DNA of 10,459 nucleotides from Bacillota bacterium (GCA_017437925.1 JAFRWQ010000158.1:1-10459); one strand, 5' to 3'; counted from the stretch's first letter, positions 1-6,497 are shown. Notes: a model not told the origin generated them from the letters alone. Numbers and translations are program-made.

Positions 1-1
1 G

Positions 2-736
2 GTCAACAAGAACGAGGTCACCCACGCCCAGGAGCTGGCCGACGCCTTCTCAGAGGCTGTGGAAGATCCCTTTGTGCTTGTCAGCCTTGTGGTTAACATA
101 AATAAAGATACGGTCAACAACATTATGGGTCCCGACTGTCTGTACCTCGCCGGCCCCAGAGTTTTAAAGGATGTCATTAAGACCGACGCCGGAACCCTGA
201 ATATCGAGGTCTCGCCTCTGTCCTTCGCCCAGGTGAACCCTGCCCAGTGCGGAAGGCTTTACAGCAAGGCTCAGGAGTACGCGGACCTTACCGGCGGCGA
301 GACCGTCCTCGACCTTTACTGCGGCACCGGCACCATAGGCCTGCCCATGGCGGGCAGGGCTGCCAGGATCATAGGCGTTGAGAGCGTAAAGCCCGCCGTC
401 ATAGACGCCAACAGGAACGCGGTCCTCAACGGAATAGTGAACGCTGAGTACATCTGCGGCAAGGCCGAAGAGGCCGTCTCGAAGCGCCTTCAGGGCGTAA
501 AGGCTCAGGTCGTCGTCCTGGATCCCCCTAGGGCAGGCTGCAGGCCCGAGCTGCTTAAGACCGTCGCGGACATAAGCCCCGAAAGGATAGTCTACGTATC
601 CTGCAATCCCTCGACACTGGCAAGGGACGTGAAGATACTGTCCGGTCACGGATATCGATTCGTCGAAGCGTCGCCTTTCGACATGTTCCCGTTTTCGAGC
701 CACTGCGAATCCGCCGCGAAGCTTGTCCGGATGTGA
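2..736 (+). CDS. rlmD: 23S rRNA (uracil-C5)-methyltransferase, RlmD/RlmCD type (5' end outside window)
   Basis: This is the C-terminal part of a TrmA/RumA-family enzyme that transfers a methyl group from SAM to C5 of a uracil in 23S rRNA, acting in the cytoplasm. The frame is open from the first bases, so the true start lies upstream; the GTG at 59 is internal. Visible motifs, in order, are the FAQVNPAQ segment typical of the family, the SAM-binding loop VLDLYCGTGTIG, the catalytic-domain DPPRAGC motif, and VSCNPSTLARD, whose Cys is the family's catalytic nucleophile. All key residues are intact and the protein ends normally at a TGA. Bacillota often carry a dual-specificity version (RlmCD), which the sequence alone does not separate from RlmD. 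The next gene starts 12 bases downstream and could be co-transcribed. The family is certain; the exact target uridine is not. Confidence 0.93.
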   Translation, partial: VNKNEVTHAQELADAFSEAVEDPFVLVSLVVNINKDTVNNIMGPDCLYLAGPRVLKDVIKTDAGTLNIEVSPLSFAQVNPAQCGRLYSKAQEYADLTGGETVLDLYCGTGTIGLPMAGRAARIIGVESVKPAVIDANRNAVLNGIVNAEYICGKAEEAVSKRLQGVKAQVVVLDPPRAGCRPELLKTVADISPERIVYVSCNPSTLARDVKILSGHGYRFVEASPFDMFPFSSHCESAAKLVRM

Positions 737-748
737 ACCCGATCGAAG

Positions 749-1273
749 ATGAAACACCTGCGCAATTTGGCTGATATCATCACCGGTTTCAGGATCGTCT
801 GCAGTATCGCGCTGCTGTTTTTCCCCGTTTTTTCGCCCCTGTTTTATACTCTGTATATCGCTGCCGGTGTCAGCGACATGATAGACGGGACAGTAGCGAG
901 GAAAACAGGTACCGTCAGCGAGTTCGGTTCCGTGTTTGACACGGCAGCGGATCTTATATTTGTCGCAGTTTGCCTTATCAAGCTTATACCTGTACTGAAT
1001 ATCGAATCATGGATGTATATTTTTATCGTGATCATTGCGATGATCAAGATCATAAATGTAGTTTCAGGGTTCGTTGTTCAGAAAAAACCGGTGACAGTCC
1101 ATTCGGCAATGAATAAAATAACAGGGGGACTGTTGTTTATTTTGCCTTTAACGATAGGGATCATCGATTTTAGATACAGCGCGGCGGCAGTATGCGCCGC
1201 AGCAGCTTTCGCGGCCGTCCGGGAAGGGCATTTCATCAGGACGGGCAGCAGTGAGATCCAAAACGGTAATTAA
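749..1273 (+). CDS. CDP-alcohol phosphatidyltransferase family membrane protein
   Basis: A 174-residue integral membrane protein of the CDP-alcohol phosphatidyltransferase family. These enzymes displace CMP from a CDP-linked lipid or alcohol to make phospholipids such as phosphatidylglycerophosphate. The full family signature D-x2-DG-x2-AR-x8-G-x3-D-x3-D is present at about residues 43-68 (starting DMIDGTVAR and ending FDTAAD), so the metal-binding aspartates are all there. Hydrophobic stretches at about 10-40, 66-85, 87-110 and 122-158 fit several membrane helices. The start ATG has only a weak upstream purine stretch (GATCGAAG). The gene looks richer in A/T and in codons such as GTT, ACA and TTT than its neighbours. 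The substrate cannot be told; it is too divergent to call pgsA. Confidence 0.85.
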   Translation: MKHLRNLADIITGFRIVCSIALLFFPVFSPLFYTLYIAAGVSDMIDGTVARKTGTVSEFGSVFDTAADLIFVAVCLIKLIPVLNIESWMYIFIVIIAMIKIINVVSGFVVQKKPVTVHSAMNKITGGLLFILPLTIGIIDFRYSAAAVCAAAAFAAVREGHFIRTGSSEIQNGN

Positions 1274-1298
1274 GTCCCTGACCTGAGAGGAACAGACC

Positions 1299-1811
1299 AT
1301 GAAACACGCAGTTATTCTCGCCGATCCCGGGATGATCCGCGATAAAAAACACATTGAGGCGGTAAGCTTCGACGGGAAAAGATTATTTCTCGTTGAACAG
1401 GAGTACACCGACGCGGAGATGGAGCTGTTCAAGCTCGAAAAGGAAAAGTGGATCATACGCCGCGCCGGAATCCATTATTTCCTGGCAGACTCCGACAGCG
1501 GGGAAGACGCGAGGGGTTACTATTGCGGTTATTTCGATCTGATTCCCCCAAACGCGGTGTTTGAGAACGGCAGGCCGGTGGGATACTACCTCTGCGCCGG
1601 CGGTTTTCAGTATTCCGGAAGAGGAAGGTCGAGCTTCGATGTGGACAGATGGGGATACCCCGGAGACGATCCTTTCTCCTATGTTTCGTGGGGAAACGAG
1701 ACGCATGTGTTTCTTTTCGCGGAAACAGCGACTCACGAGTGGAAGGACTGGGATCTTCTGATCAGGGATCCCGAGAAGGAGTACAGGTCGTATCTCGATT
1801 TTAAGGTATAA
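1299..1811 (+). CDS. hypothetical protein, 170 aa
   Basis: I do not recognise this protein. The start ATG follows a good ribosome binding site (GAGAGGA, 1285-1291), the gene lies 25 bases after its upstream neighbour and 3 bases before the methyltransferase start, and the codon use is normal, so it is very likely real. It is a soluble, acidic, aromatic-rich protein with no signal peptide or membrane segment. The N-terminal half has a charged helical stretch (about residues 36-55). The C-terminal half is rich in Gly, Tyr, Phe and Trp, with short motifs YYCGYFDLIPP (74-84) and GGFQYSGRGRSSFDVDRWGY (101-120), and looks like a beta-rich fold. No catalytic motif is evident. Its position suggests co-expression with the methyltransferase. 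Confidence 0.72.
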   Translation: MKHAVILADPGMIRDKKHIEAVSFDGKRLFLVEQEYTDAEMELFKLEKEKWIIRRAGIHYFLADSDSGEDARGYYCGYFDLIPPNAVFENGRPVGYYLCAGGFQYSGRGRSSFDVDRWGYPGDDPFSYVSWGNETHVFLFAETATHEWKDWDLLIRDPEKEYRSYLDFKV

Positions 1812-1814
1812 AGC

Positions 1815-2606
1815 ATGAGCGGCAACGAACTGACAGATAAGATCAAAGCCTACTGGAACGAAACGTCGGATTCGGAGTGGTACAGGTCGCTGAGGACCGA
1901 TGAGAGGATAGGGCGCCTGGCGGAAGACCCCGGATCGGCCTTTCATCCTGCCGTGATGGGGCTGATACGAGGATATCTTCCGGAGATCAAAGGCAAAAGC
2001 GTCCTCCTTCCCTCCAGCGGAGACAATCACGCGGCCTTCGCCTTCGCAATGATGGGCGCCCGCGTGACATCGGCGGACATAAGCGAAAGGCAGCTTGAAA
2101 ACGCTGCGGCGATAGCCCGCAGGCTGGGTCTTGACATCGAATTCATATGCGACGATACCATGAAACTGTCAAATATCAGGGATCTGGCTTACGACATGGT
2201 CTACACGTCCAACGGCACCCTGACATGGCTGAACGACATAGAGAGCATGTACCGCAATATATACCGCGTCCTGAAGATCGGCGGTATTTCGCTCACCTAC
2301 GACGTGCACCCCTTCAACAGGCCCTTTTCGGGAGAGGCCTGGAAGGCCCCGCTCATCGTAAAGTCCTACGGCGACGTGTTCCCCGACCTTCACTGGCGGC
2401 TTCAAGATATAGTCAATTCGCAGGTCAAAGCGGGGCTGTCCGTATGCGAACTGGCCGAGCTGCCCGCAGCCGACGCGTCCTTCTGGTTCAGCTTCGCCGA
2501 GCTTAAGGAGAAGAGACCCGAAGAGCTGGAGGGCTTAAACGACTGGAGGAAGAACCCCATGGCGGCCCTGCCCGCGTGGCTCGCTGTGGTCTCAAGGAAG
2601 GGCTGA
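1815..2606 (+). CDS. class I SAM-dependent methyltransferase
   Basis: A 263-residue cytoplasmic Rossmann-fold methyltransferase. Residues 61-71 (KSVLLPSSGDN) form motif I, with an unusual PSSGD in place of the common GxGxG loop. ADIS at 87-90 supplies the acidic residue expected to bind the SAM ribose, and the DMVYTSNGTLTWLND stretch (127-141) with the following RVLKIGGISL matches motifs IV-VI. The N-terminal YWNETSDSEWY segment is a short helical cap seen in small-molecule methyltransferases. The ATG lies 3 bases after the preceding stop; the only Shine-Dalgarno candidate (TTAAGGTATAAAG) overlaps that stop, suggesting translational coupling. The fold is well supported. The substrate is unknown, and nothing nearby forms an obvious pathway with it. 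Confidence 0.85.
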   Translation: MSGNELTDKIKAYWNETSDSEWYRSLRTDERIGRLAEDPGSAFHPAVMGLIRGYLPEIKGKSVLLPSSGDNHAAFAFAMMGARVTSADISERQLENAAAIARRLGLDIEFICDDTMKLSNIRDLAYDMVYTSNGTLTWLNDIESMYRNIYRVLKIGGISLTYDVHPFNRPFSGEAWKAPLIVKSYGDVFPDLHWRLQDIVNSQVKAGLSVCELAELPAADASFWFSFAELKEKRPEELEGLNDWRKNPMAALPAWLAVVSRKG

Positions 2607-2681
2607 TCGGTCCAGGCTTGACGCTGCGGTTCAACGGCGATCAAAGATATTGACAGATAAGAGTATTGATCGGAGAAACAA

Positions 2682-3104
2682 ATGGCAGGATACGATAAAA
2701 CAAGGATCGCCTGCCGCGGCGACTGGAAAAACAAGCCCATGCCGGAGCAGCGCGAGACCTTCGCGCTCAGAAGGACCTTCAGCGACGAGGAAATGAACGC
2801 CCTCCGCCTCGGAAATGTACCGCAGGGCATGGAGGACAAGTGGTTCTTGTATATGGAGGGCGATACTCTCTGGGCTCACCGCAGCTGGACCGGTTACTGC
2901 ATATACCGCATCGACTTCAAAGACGGCAGCGAACACAGTGTGACCGTGAACCGCGATCCGGAGCAGTACGGGTGTACGAGCATAGAAGAAGACATCGAGA
3001 CTTTGAACAAGCTTCTGGACCGCTGGGGAAAGACCCCCTACGATCACTACGGCCAGTGGCTCTCAGAAACAAGCGACGCGCTGAAAAAAGCGGGAAAGAT
3101 GTAA
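2682..3104 (+). CDS. hypothetical protein with RSWTG motif, 140 aa
   Basis: A soluble 140-residue protein of unknown function. A clear GGAG box lies 6 bases before the ATG. The core, about residues 48-80, carries the pattern PQGMEDKWF, then LYMEGDTLWAHRSWTGYCIYRIDF: alternating hydrophobic strands around a Trp/Arg/Tyr-rich centre. From memory this core resembles a small recurrent bacterial domain with an E-D-K/R-W-F ... R-S-W-T-G pattern, sometimes seen near ADP-ribose-related proteins. I cannot name the family, and no function should be drawn from that. The C-terminal part (100-138) is helical and charged. It follows the methyltransferase after a 75-base gap in which I found no convincing promoter. 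Confidence 0.72.
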   Translation: MAGYDKTRIACRGDWKNKPMPEQRETFALRRTFSDEEMNALRLGNVPQGMEDKWFLYMEGDTLWAHRSWTGYCIYRIDFKDGSEHSVTVNRDPEQYGCTSIEEDIETLNKLLDRWGKTPYDHYGQWLSETSDALKKAGKM

Positions 3105-3129
3105 CTGTAATACGCCTGCAACAAACTGT

Positions 3130-3160
3130 TGGACATTTGATGGACAAAAGGACGTATAAT
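3130..3160 (+). promoter_or_regulatory. probable sigma-A promoter before the 3202 gene
   Basis: A perfect -10 box TATAAT (3155-3160) is preceded by TGGACA (3130-3135) with a 19-base spacer, longer than the optimal 17. It lies in the 97-base gap before the next gene and would start transcription near 3167. This separates the lipoprotein unit from the genes upstream. Confidence 0.5.
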
Positions 3161-3201
3161 GCATGACGTGAAATGCCGAAGGGGAGCGTATCAGCCGCAA
3201 G

Positions 3202-3534
3202 ATGAAGATATCTGAAGATTACGAAGAAATAATGAACTACGATGAGCTGCCCGAACGCTTCAGGGCTGGTTTTTTCGGATTATACGAGTACGAGATACCC
3301 ATCCTGCGGGGATTCGTGGATGACTTCTACGAATCGGTTAAGAGCAGAGGATACGTGAGCCTGGAGGATTTCACGGAATTCATGGCTTTTCTGGACGTGC
3401 TGAGGCCTGCTGATACCGACCCGGTACAGAATATACTGACCTACGCGTTCTCCAACAGCCACATGATAGCGAGCGCCCTTAGGAAAGGCGATCCCGGCTC
3501 TGTCGGGATAAAGGTAATAAGAAATGACGAATAA
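3202..3534 (+). CDS. hypothetical protein, 110 aa
   Basis: I do not recognise this small, acidic, soluble protein. It appears almost wholly helical: a tyrosine-rich N-terminus (DYEEIMNYDELPERF), a helix around EIPILRGFVDDFYESVKSRG, and a second helical part to about residue 90. There is no signal peptide, membrane segment or metal motif. The ATG follows a GGGGAG box (3181-3186) at a long spacing of 15 bases; no better in-frame start exists nearby. Its last 11 bases overlap the start of the lipoprotein gene, so the two are probably translationally coupled and may act together. It seems to be the first gene of a two-gene unit ending at the terminator near 4431. Confidence 0.65.
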   Translation: MKISEDYEEIMNYDELPERFRAGFFGLYEYEIPILRGFVDDFYESVKSRGYVSLEDFTEFMAFLDVLRPADTDPVQNILTYAFSNSHMIASALRKGDPGSVGIKVIRNDE

Positions 3535-4342
3535 AACTGTGAAGATAATCGTTTTGGCCCTCGCCGCCGCCTTGCTGCTGGCGGCGTTCTGCGGCTGCGG
3601 TTCCAAGAAAAACAAAGAAGGCGAAGGAATGTGGGACGGGGAAGGCTCGGAGCAGAAGCCTCCCGCCGAGCCTCAGACTCCCGCCGAGCCCCAGAAGCTG
3701 AGCAAGATCACCGACGAACAGGCCGTCCCCGCGGTCAAGAATTACTGCTATATCAGCAATCCCGACCTTAAGGGCGTCGTGGACGCGGGGGAGTATCCGG
3801 TCTACTGGTACGTCGAGTCCGGCGATGAAGACGGGGTCGTGGTCCTCTACAGGTCCTACACCGGAGCCCTGGTCCGCTATTATATCGACCGCAGCTCGGG
3901 GGACACCTACGCGACCGAATTCGTCCCCGGCATCACTCCCGAAGAGGAAAGGGTGGAGGGCAGCTTCAATCTCAGGCAATACCTGGTGATCGCGTCCGGC
4001 GCCCAGCCCGTAATTACGGGCATGTGGCAGACGGCCTCCGTCGGCTACGAGCATAACGGCGCCATGTACCCCGATTTCCACGTGCAGTTCACCGACTCCG
4101 ACATAGTCTACGGTCATCTTGAAGACAGCAAGTTTGTTTTCGACCGCTCCGACAGGATCGCGGGCCTTGAAAAGAACGAAGACGGCGGCTTCAGGGTGCA
4201 GGGAGAGACTGCGGGAGGCATCCAGTACACCTATCTCACCTCCGAAAGCGACGAAAACGTGCTGGAATACTATGAGACCTGGGACGAGAAGGAATTCCCC
4301 GACAAGTACAGGGGGGGGGCCTCTCTGAGCAGGTGCGAATAA
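3524..4342 (+). CDS. predicted lipoprotein, 272 aa
   Basis: A secreted, probably membrane-anchored lipoprotein. It has a Lys-rich N-terminus, a hydrophobic stretch (residues 8-22) and a lipobox-like end FCGC, with Cys25 the best lipidation site (Gly at -1; the Phe at -3 is not canonical) and Cys23 less likely. A low-complexity linker with a repeated PAEPQ unit spans about residues 46-58. The mature domain (60-272) is acidic and aromatic, with TDEQAVPAVKNYCYISNPDL followed by strands such as EYPVYWYVESGDEDGVVVLYRSYTGALVRYYI. I do not recognise this domain. The start overlaps the preceding gene by 11 bases. A run of nine G's (4311-4319) falls eleven codons before the stop, so the exact C-terminus depends on the length of that run. 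Confidence 0.82.
   Translation: MTNKTVKIIVLALAAALLLAAFCGCGSKKNKEGEGMWDGEGSEQKPPAEPQTPAEPQKLSKITDEQAVPAVKNYCYISNPDLKGVVDAGEYPVYWYVESGDEDGVVVLYRSYTGALVRYYIDRSSGDTYATEFVPGITPEEERVEGSFNLRQYLVIASGAQPVITGMWQTASVGYEHNGAMYPDFHVQFTDSDIVYGHLEDSKFVFDRSDRIAGLEKNEDGGFRVQGETAGGIQYTYLTSESDENVLEYYETWDEKEFPDKYRGGASLSRCE
4311..4319 (+). repeat. homopolymer run of nine G
   Basis: Nine consecutive G residues lie inside the 3' end of the lipoprotein gene. With nine, the protein ends RGGASLSRCE. Losing one G gives RGGPL and an immediate stop. Gaining one G opens the frame through the terminator to a TAA near 4464. It is either a slippage-prone site or a place where the read length may be wrong. Confidence 0.9.
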
Positions 4343-4388
4343 GGATCCGAAGCAGGCAGGGCCGGAAATCCGCGCAGAACGAAAACAG

Positions 4389-4431
4389 CGGGCACGGGGC
4401 AGCGTTATGGCTGCCGTCCGACCCGTTTTTT
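4389..4431 (+). terminator. Rho-independent terminator after the lipoprotein gene
   Basis: The inner stem GGCAGC (4398-4403) pairs with GCTGCC (4410-4415) around a 6-base loop. CGG/CCG and the outer CGGG (4389-4392) with CCCG (4422-4425) extend it with small bulges. Six T's follow directly (4426-4431). It lies 46 bases after the lipoprotein stop. Confidence 0.85.
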
Positions 4432-4553
4432 ATGCCGTTGAACAGCCCCGTTCCTGCGGCATAAAACAACAGCTCACCTTCGTCGAAAATCGAAAAAAGC
4501 TCAAAAATGCAACCTGACGCAACAGGATATCACAAAGCCTGTTAAGTCCGGTT

Positions 4554-4584
4554 GGTTGTCTGCCGGGCAACCCGATGTTACAAT
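4554..4584 (+). promoter_or_regulatory. promoter of the ABC exporter operon, with overlapping inverted repeat
   Basis: The -35 box TTGTCT (4556-4561) and -10 box TACAAT (4579-4584) have an ideal 17-base spacer, placing the start near 4591, about 25 bases before the ATPase start. An inverted repeat GGTTG-N9-CAACC (4554-4572), with a nested TGCC-G-GGCA, covers the -35 box and part of the spacer and could be an operator. A second inverted repeat, AACAGG-N11-CCTGTT (4521-4543), lies just upstream. The operator role is inference. Confidence 0.65.
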
Positions 4585-4604
4585 AATCACGCAAATCACA
4601 CAAC

Positions 4605-4610
4605 AGGAGG
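4605..4610 (+). promoter_or_regulatory. Shine-Dalgarno that fixes the ATPase start
   Basis: AGGAGG lies 5 bases before the ATG at 4616 and only 2 bases before the in-frame ATG at 4613, so 4616 is preferred. The longer in-frame TTG start at 4556 is part of the -35 box. Confidence 0.75.
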
Positions 4611-4615
4611 CCATG

Positions 4616-5332
4616 ATGAACATAGCAGAACTCAAAAACGTGCGCAAGATATATCCCGCCTTCACCCTGAACGACGTGTCCTTCTCCCTCGAAAAGGGGA
4701 AGATCACCGGCTTCATAGGGCGCAACGGGGCGGGGAAGACCACGACCATCAAATCAATGCTCAACCTCATCCACACCGACGGGGGCGAGATCTTCTATTT
4801 CGGCCTGCCGCTTAAGGGCAATGAAACTGAGATCAAGCAGAGGATAGGCTACTCCACCGGCACCGTCAGCTGGTATCCCAGAAAGACCATAAAAGAGATA
4901 GTGGACGTCACAAAGACCTTCTACCGCAGCTGGGACGAGGAAGCCTGCCGCGGGTACATGGCCATGTTCAGCCTGGACGAGAAAAAGAAGCCCATAGAGC
5001 TCTCGGAAGGCATGAAGGTCAAGTTCAACCTGATGCTGGCCCTGTCCCACAGGGCAGAGGTGCTGATACTGGACGAACCCACCAGCGGACTCGATCCCTT
5101 CTCAAGGGACGAGCTGCTGGAGCTCTTCAAGACCTTGAAGGAACGCGGCGTCACCATACTGTTCTCCACCCACATCACCTCGGATCTCGAGCGCTGCGCG
5201 GACAATATCATATACATCAGCCGCGGGGAGATAAAGGCTGAGAGCTCAAAGGAAAGCTTTATCAGCGAAAAGGGAGAGCCCGGGGAGACCCTTGAGCAGA
5301 TATTCCTGAGGCTGGAGAGGGAGGCAATGTGA
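4616..5332 (+). CDS. ABC transporter ATP-binding protein (ABC-2 type exporter)
   Basis: A 238-residue cytoplasmic ATPase that powers the permease encoded next. Walker A is GRNGAGKT (35-42), the signature is LSEGM (129-133, the LSxGM variant common in small ABC-2 exporters), Walker B and catalytic Glu are in VLILDEP (149-155, Glu154), the D-loop is SGLD (157-160) and the switch His is His186 in STHIT. The region where the Q-loop is expected reads GYSTGTVSWYPRKT and has no obvious Gln. Overall it resembles the YtrB/BcrA-like ATPases of cell-envelope-stress and antibiotic exporters, but no substrate can be assigned. It overlaps the permease gene by one base and shares the operon with an XRE-AbrB regulator. 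Confidence 0.93.
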   Translation: MNIAELKNVRKIYPAFTLNDVSFSLEKGKITGFIGRNGAGKTTTIKSMLNLIHTDGGEIFYFGLPLKGNETEIKQRIGYSTGTVSWYPRKTIKEIVDVTKTFYRSWDEEACRGYMAMFSLDEKKKPIELSEGMKVKFNLMLALSHRAEVLILDEPTSGLDPFSRDELLELFKTLKERGVTILFSTHITSDLERCADNIIYISRGEIKAESSKESFISEKGEPGETLEQIFLRLEREAM

Positions 5333-5985
5333 TGAAGGCTTTATTGAGAAAGGAAATGCGTCTCTGCACGCTGCTGCTCACATATCTTTTCATAGGCTTC
5401 GGCTTCATGGCCCTGCTGCCGGGCTATCCCATACTCTGCGGAGCCTTTTTCCTGACCCTGGGCATTTTCCAGAGCTTTCAGAGCGCGAGAGAAGCCAACG
5501 ACACGGTCTATTCGGCCCTGCTTCCGGTCGCCAAGAAGGACGTGGTGAAGGGCAAGTACATCATCGCGGTGTTCATCGAGCTCTGCTGCTTCGCCGTGAT
5601 GGCCGCGATGACCCTGGTCCGCATGACGGCCCTGTCGGATTCTCCCGTCTACAGGTCCAACGCTCTGATGAACGCCAATCCCTTCTTCCTGGGGGCGGCC
5701 CTGCTGATCTTCGGCCTCTTCAACGCCGTTTTCGTCGGCGGCTATTTCAAGACCGGATACAAGCTGGGAAAGCCCTTCGTGATATATATCGTTGTGACTT
5801 TCTTCGTCATATTCGCGGCCGAGGCCCTGCATCACATCCCGGGTCTTGAGGCTGTCAACGCCTTCGGTTTCGACCGTATCGGCCTGCAGCTTCTCCTGCT
5901 GGCGGCGGGGGTTCTGCTCTTTATAGCCCTGACCCTGCTGTCTTACAGGAAGGCCTGCGCCGATTTCGAGATGATAGACCTTTAG
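5332..5985 (+). CDS. ABC-2 type transporter permease
   Basis: A 217-residue polytopic membrane protein with about six helices: roughly residues 13-30, 31-50, 75-95, 119-140, 152-172 and 185-205. The N-terminus MKALLRKEMRL is the usual amphipathic entry of ABC-2 permeases (YtrC/ABC2_membrane_5-like), with a cytoplasmic charged loop (SAREANDTVYSALLPVAKKDVVKG region) that probably contacts the ATPase. The ATG shares its A with the upstream TGA, and GGGAGG (5319-5324) lies 7 bases before it, so this start is favoured over the GTG one codon upstream. Together with the ATPase it should form a homodimeric exporter. Substrate is unknown; peptide antibiotics or lipid-like compounds are the usual guess for this type. 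Confidence 0.88.
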   Translation: MKALLRKEMRLCTLLLTYLFIGFGFMALLPGYPILCGAFFLTLGIFQSFQSAREANDTVYSALLPVAKKDVVKGKYIIAVFIELCCFAVMAAMTLVRMTALSDSPVYRSNALMNANPFFLGAALLIFGLFNAVFVGGYFKTGYKLGKPFVIYIVVTFFVIFAAEALHHIPGLEAVNAFGFDRIGLQLLLLAAGVLLFIALTLLSYRKACADFEMIDL

Positions 5986-5998
5986 AAAGGAGCATTCC

Positions 5999-6430
5999 AT
6001 GCTTAAGGATAATCTGGTGATGCTGAGAAAACTCAACTCCCTCTCGCAGGAGCAGATCGCCGAAATGATAGGCATCTCCCGCCAGGCCTACGCCAAGTGG
6101 GAGAGCGGCGCGACCGTTCCCGACGTGGAGAGGGCGTCCCGGCTGGCCGAGGTCTACGGTGTGAGCCTGGACAGCCTTATGAAGACCGAGACCGCCGAAG
6201 GCATAGGCGTCATACCTCCCGCCCCTAAGGGCAAGAATATCTGGGGCGCCGTCACCGTGGGGGACAGGGGCCAGATCGTGATACCCAAGGCGGCCCGCGA
6301 CGAGTTCGGCCTCAAGGGCGGAGAGAGGCTGATAGTTTGCAGCGACGAGCACGGCATAGCCCTGATACCCTCGGACTTCTTTGAGGACAGGATGCGGGAA
6401 CTCATGGAAAAGCTCTCCAGGGAGCTGTGA
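5999..6430 (+). CDS. transcriptional regulator, XRE-type HTH fused to AbrB/SpoVT domain
   Basis: A 143-residue two-domain DNA-binding protein. Residues 5-61 are a Cro/C1 helix-turn-helix (LRKLNSLSQEQIAEMIGISRQAYAKWESG region). After a Pro-rich linker (72-78), residues 82-125 form a swapped-hairpin AbrB/MazE-type domain (TVGDRGQIVIPKAARDEFGL, then LIVCSDEHGIALIP). Both are complete, so the protein could bind DNA through two modules. A strong AAAGGAG (5995 region) precedes the ATG, 13 bases after the permease stop. Being third in the exporter operon, it most likely regulates that operon, perhaps through the inverted repeat over its promoter, and possibly the next promoter too. Domain calls are firm; targets are inferred. 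Confidence 0.9.
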   Translation: MLKDNLVMLRKLNSLSQEQIAEMIGISRQAYAKWESGATVPDVERASRLAEVYGVSLDSLMKTETAEGIGVIPPAPKGKNIWGAVTVGDRGQIVIPKAARDEFGLKGGERLIVCSDEHGIALIPSDFFEDRMRELMEKLSREL

Positions 6431-6456
6431 GCGCCGCCCGCCGGGAATCTTAAGAT

Positions 6457-6497
6457 TTGACGTATGAGCTTTCGTTTTCTATAATGGACGAAAGCTC
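6457..6497 (+). promoter_or_regulatory. strong promoter with perfect 10-bp inverted repeat around the -10 box
   Basis: TTGACG (6457-6462) and TATAAT (6480-6485) are 17 bases apart, close to consensus. GAGCTTTCGT (6466-6475) and ACGAAAGCTC (6488-6497) are perfect inverted copies separated by 12 bases that contain the -10 box. A dimeric repressor bound here would block the promoter. The same repeat could fold in RNA as a weak terminator for the upstream operon (GTTTTAT follows), but the stem is not GC-rich. Confidence 0.75.

Noticed and set aside
1829..2661. Repeated 11-base TGACAGATAAG near 1829 and 2651
   Set aside because: Only two copies, one inside a coding region, with no shared context; chance or codon use explains it.
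2618..2675. Promoter before the 140-residue gene from TTGACG (2618) or TTGACA (2650)
   Set aside because: Neither hexamer has a -10 box at an acceptable distance.
3479..4117. Long open frame on the - strand opposite the lipoprotein gene, and similar ones at 5341-6075, 7831-8535 and 9778-10431
   Set aside because: They mirror GC-rich + strand genes with recognisable domains or signals, lack ribosome binding sites, and their translations are low-complexity and unlike known folds.
4432..4463. ATGCCG/CGGCAT hairpin just after the terminator
   Set aside because: It has no T-run on either strand and no clear partner element; it may only be incidental.
4556..4615. Longer N-terminus of the ABC ATPase from the TTG at 4556 or the ATG at 4613
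   Set aside because: The TTG is inside the -35 box and would precede the transcript start; the ATG at 4613 is only 2 bases from AGGAGG, while 4616 is at a normal spacing and begins the conserved family N-terminus.
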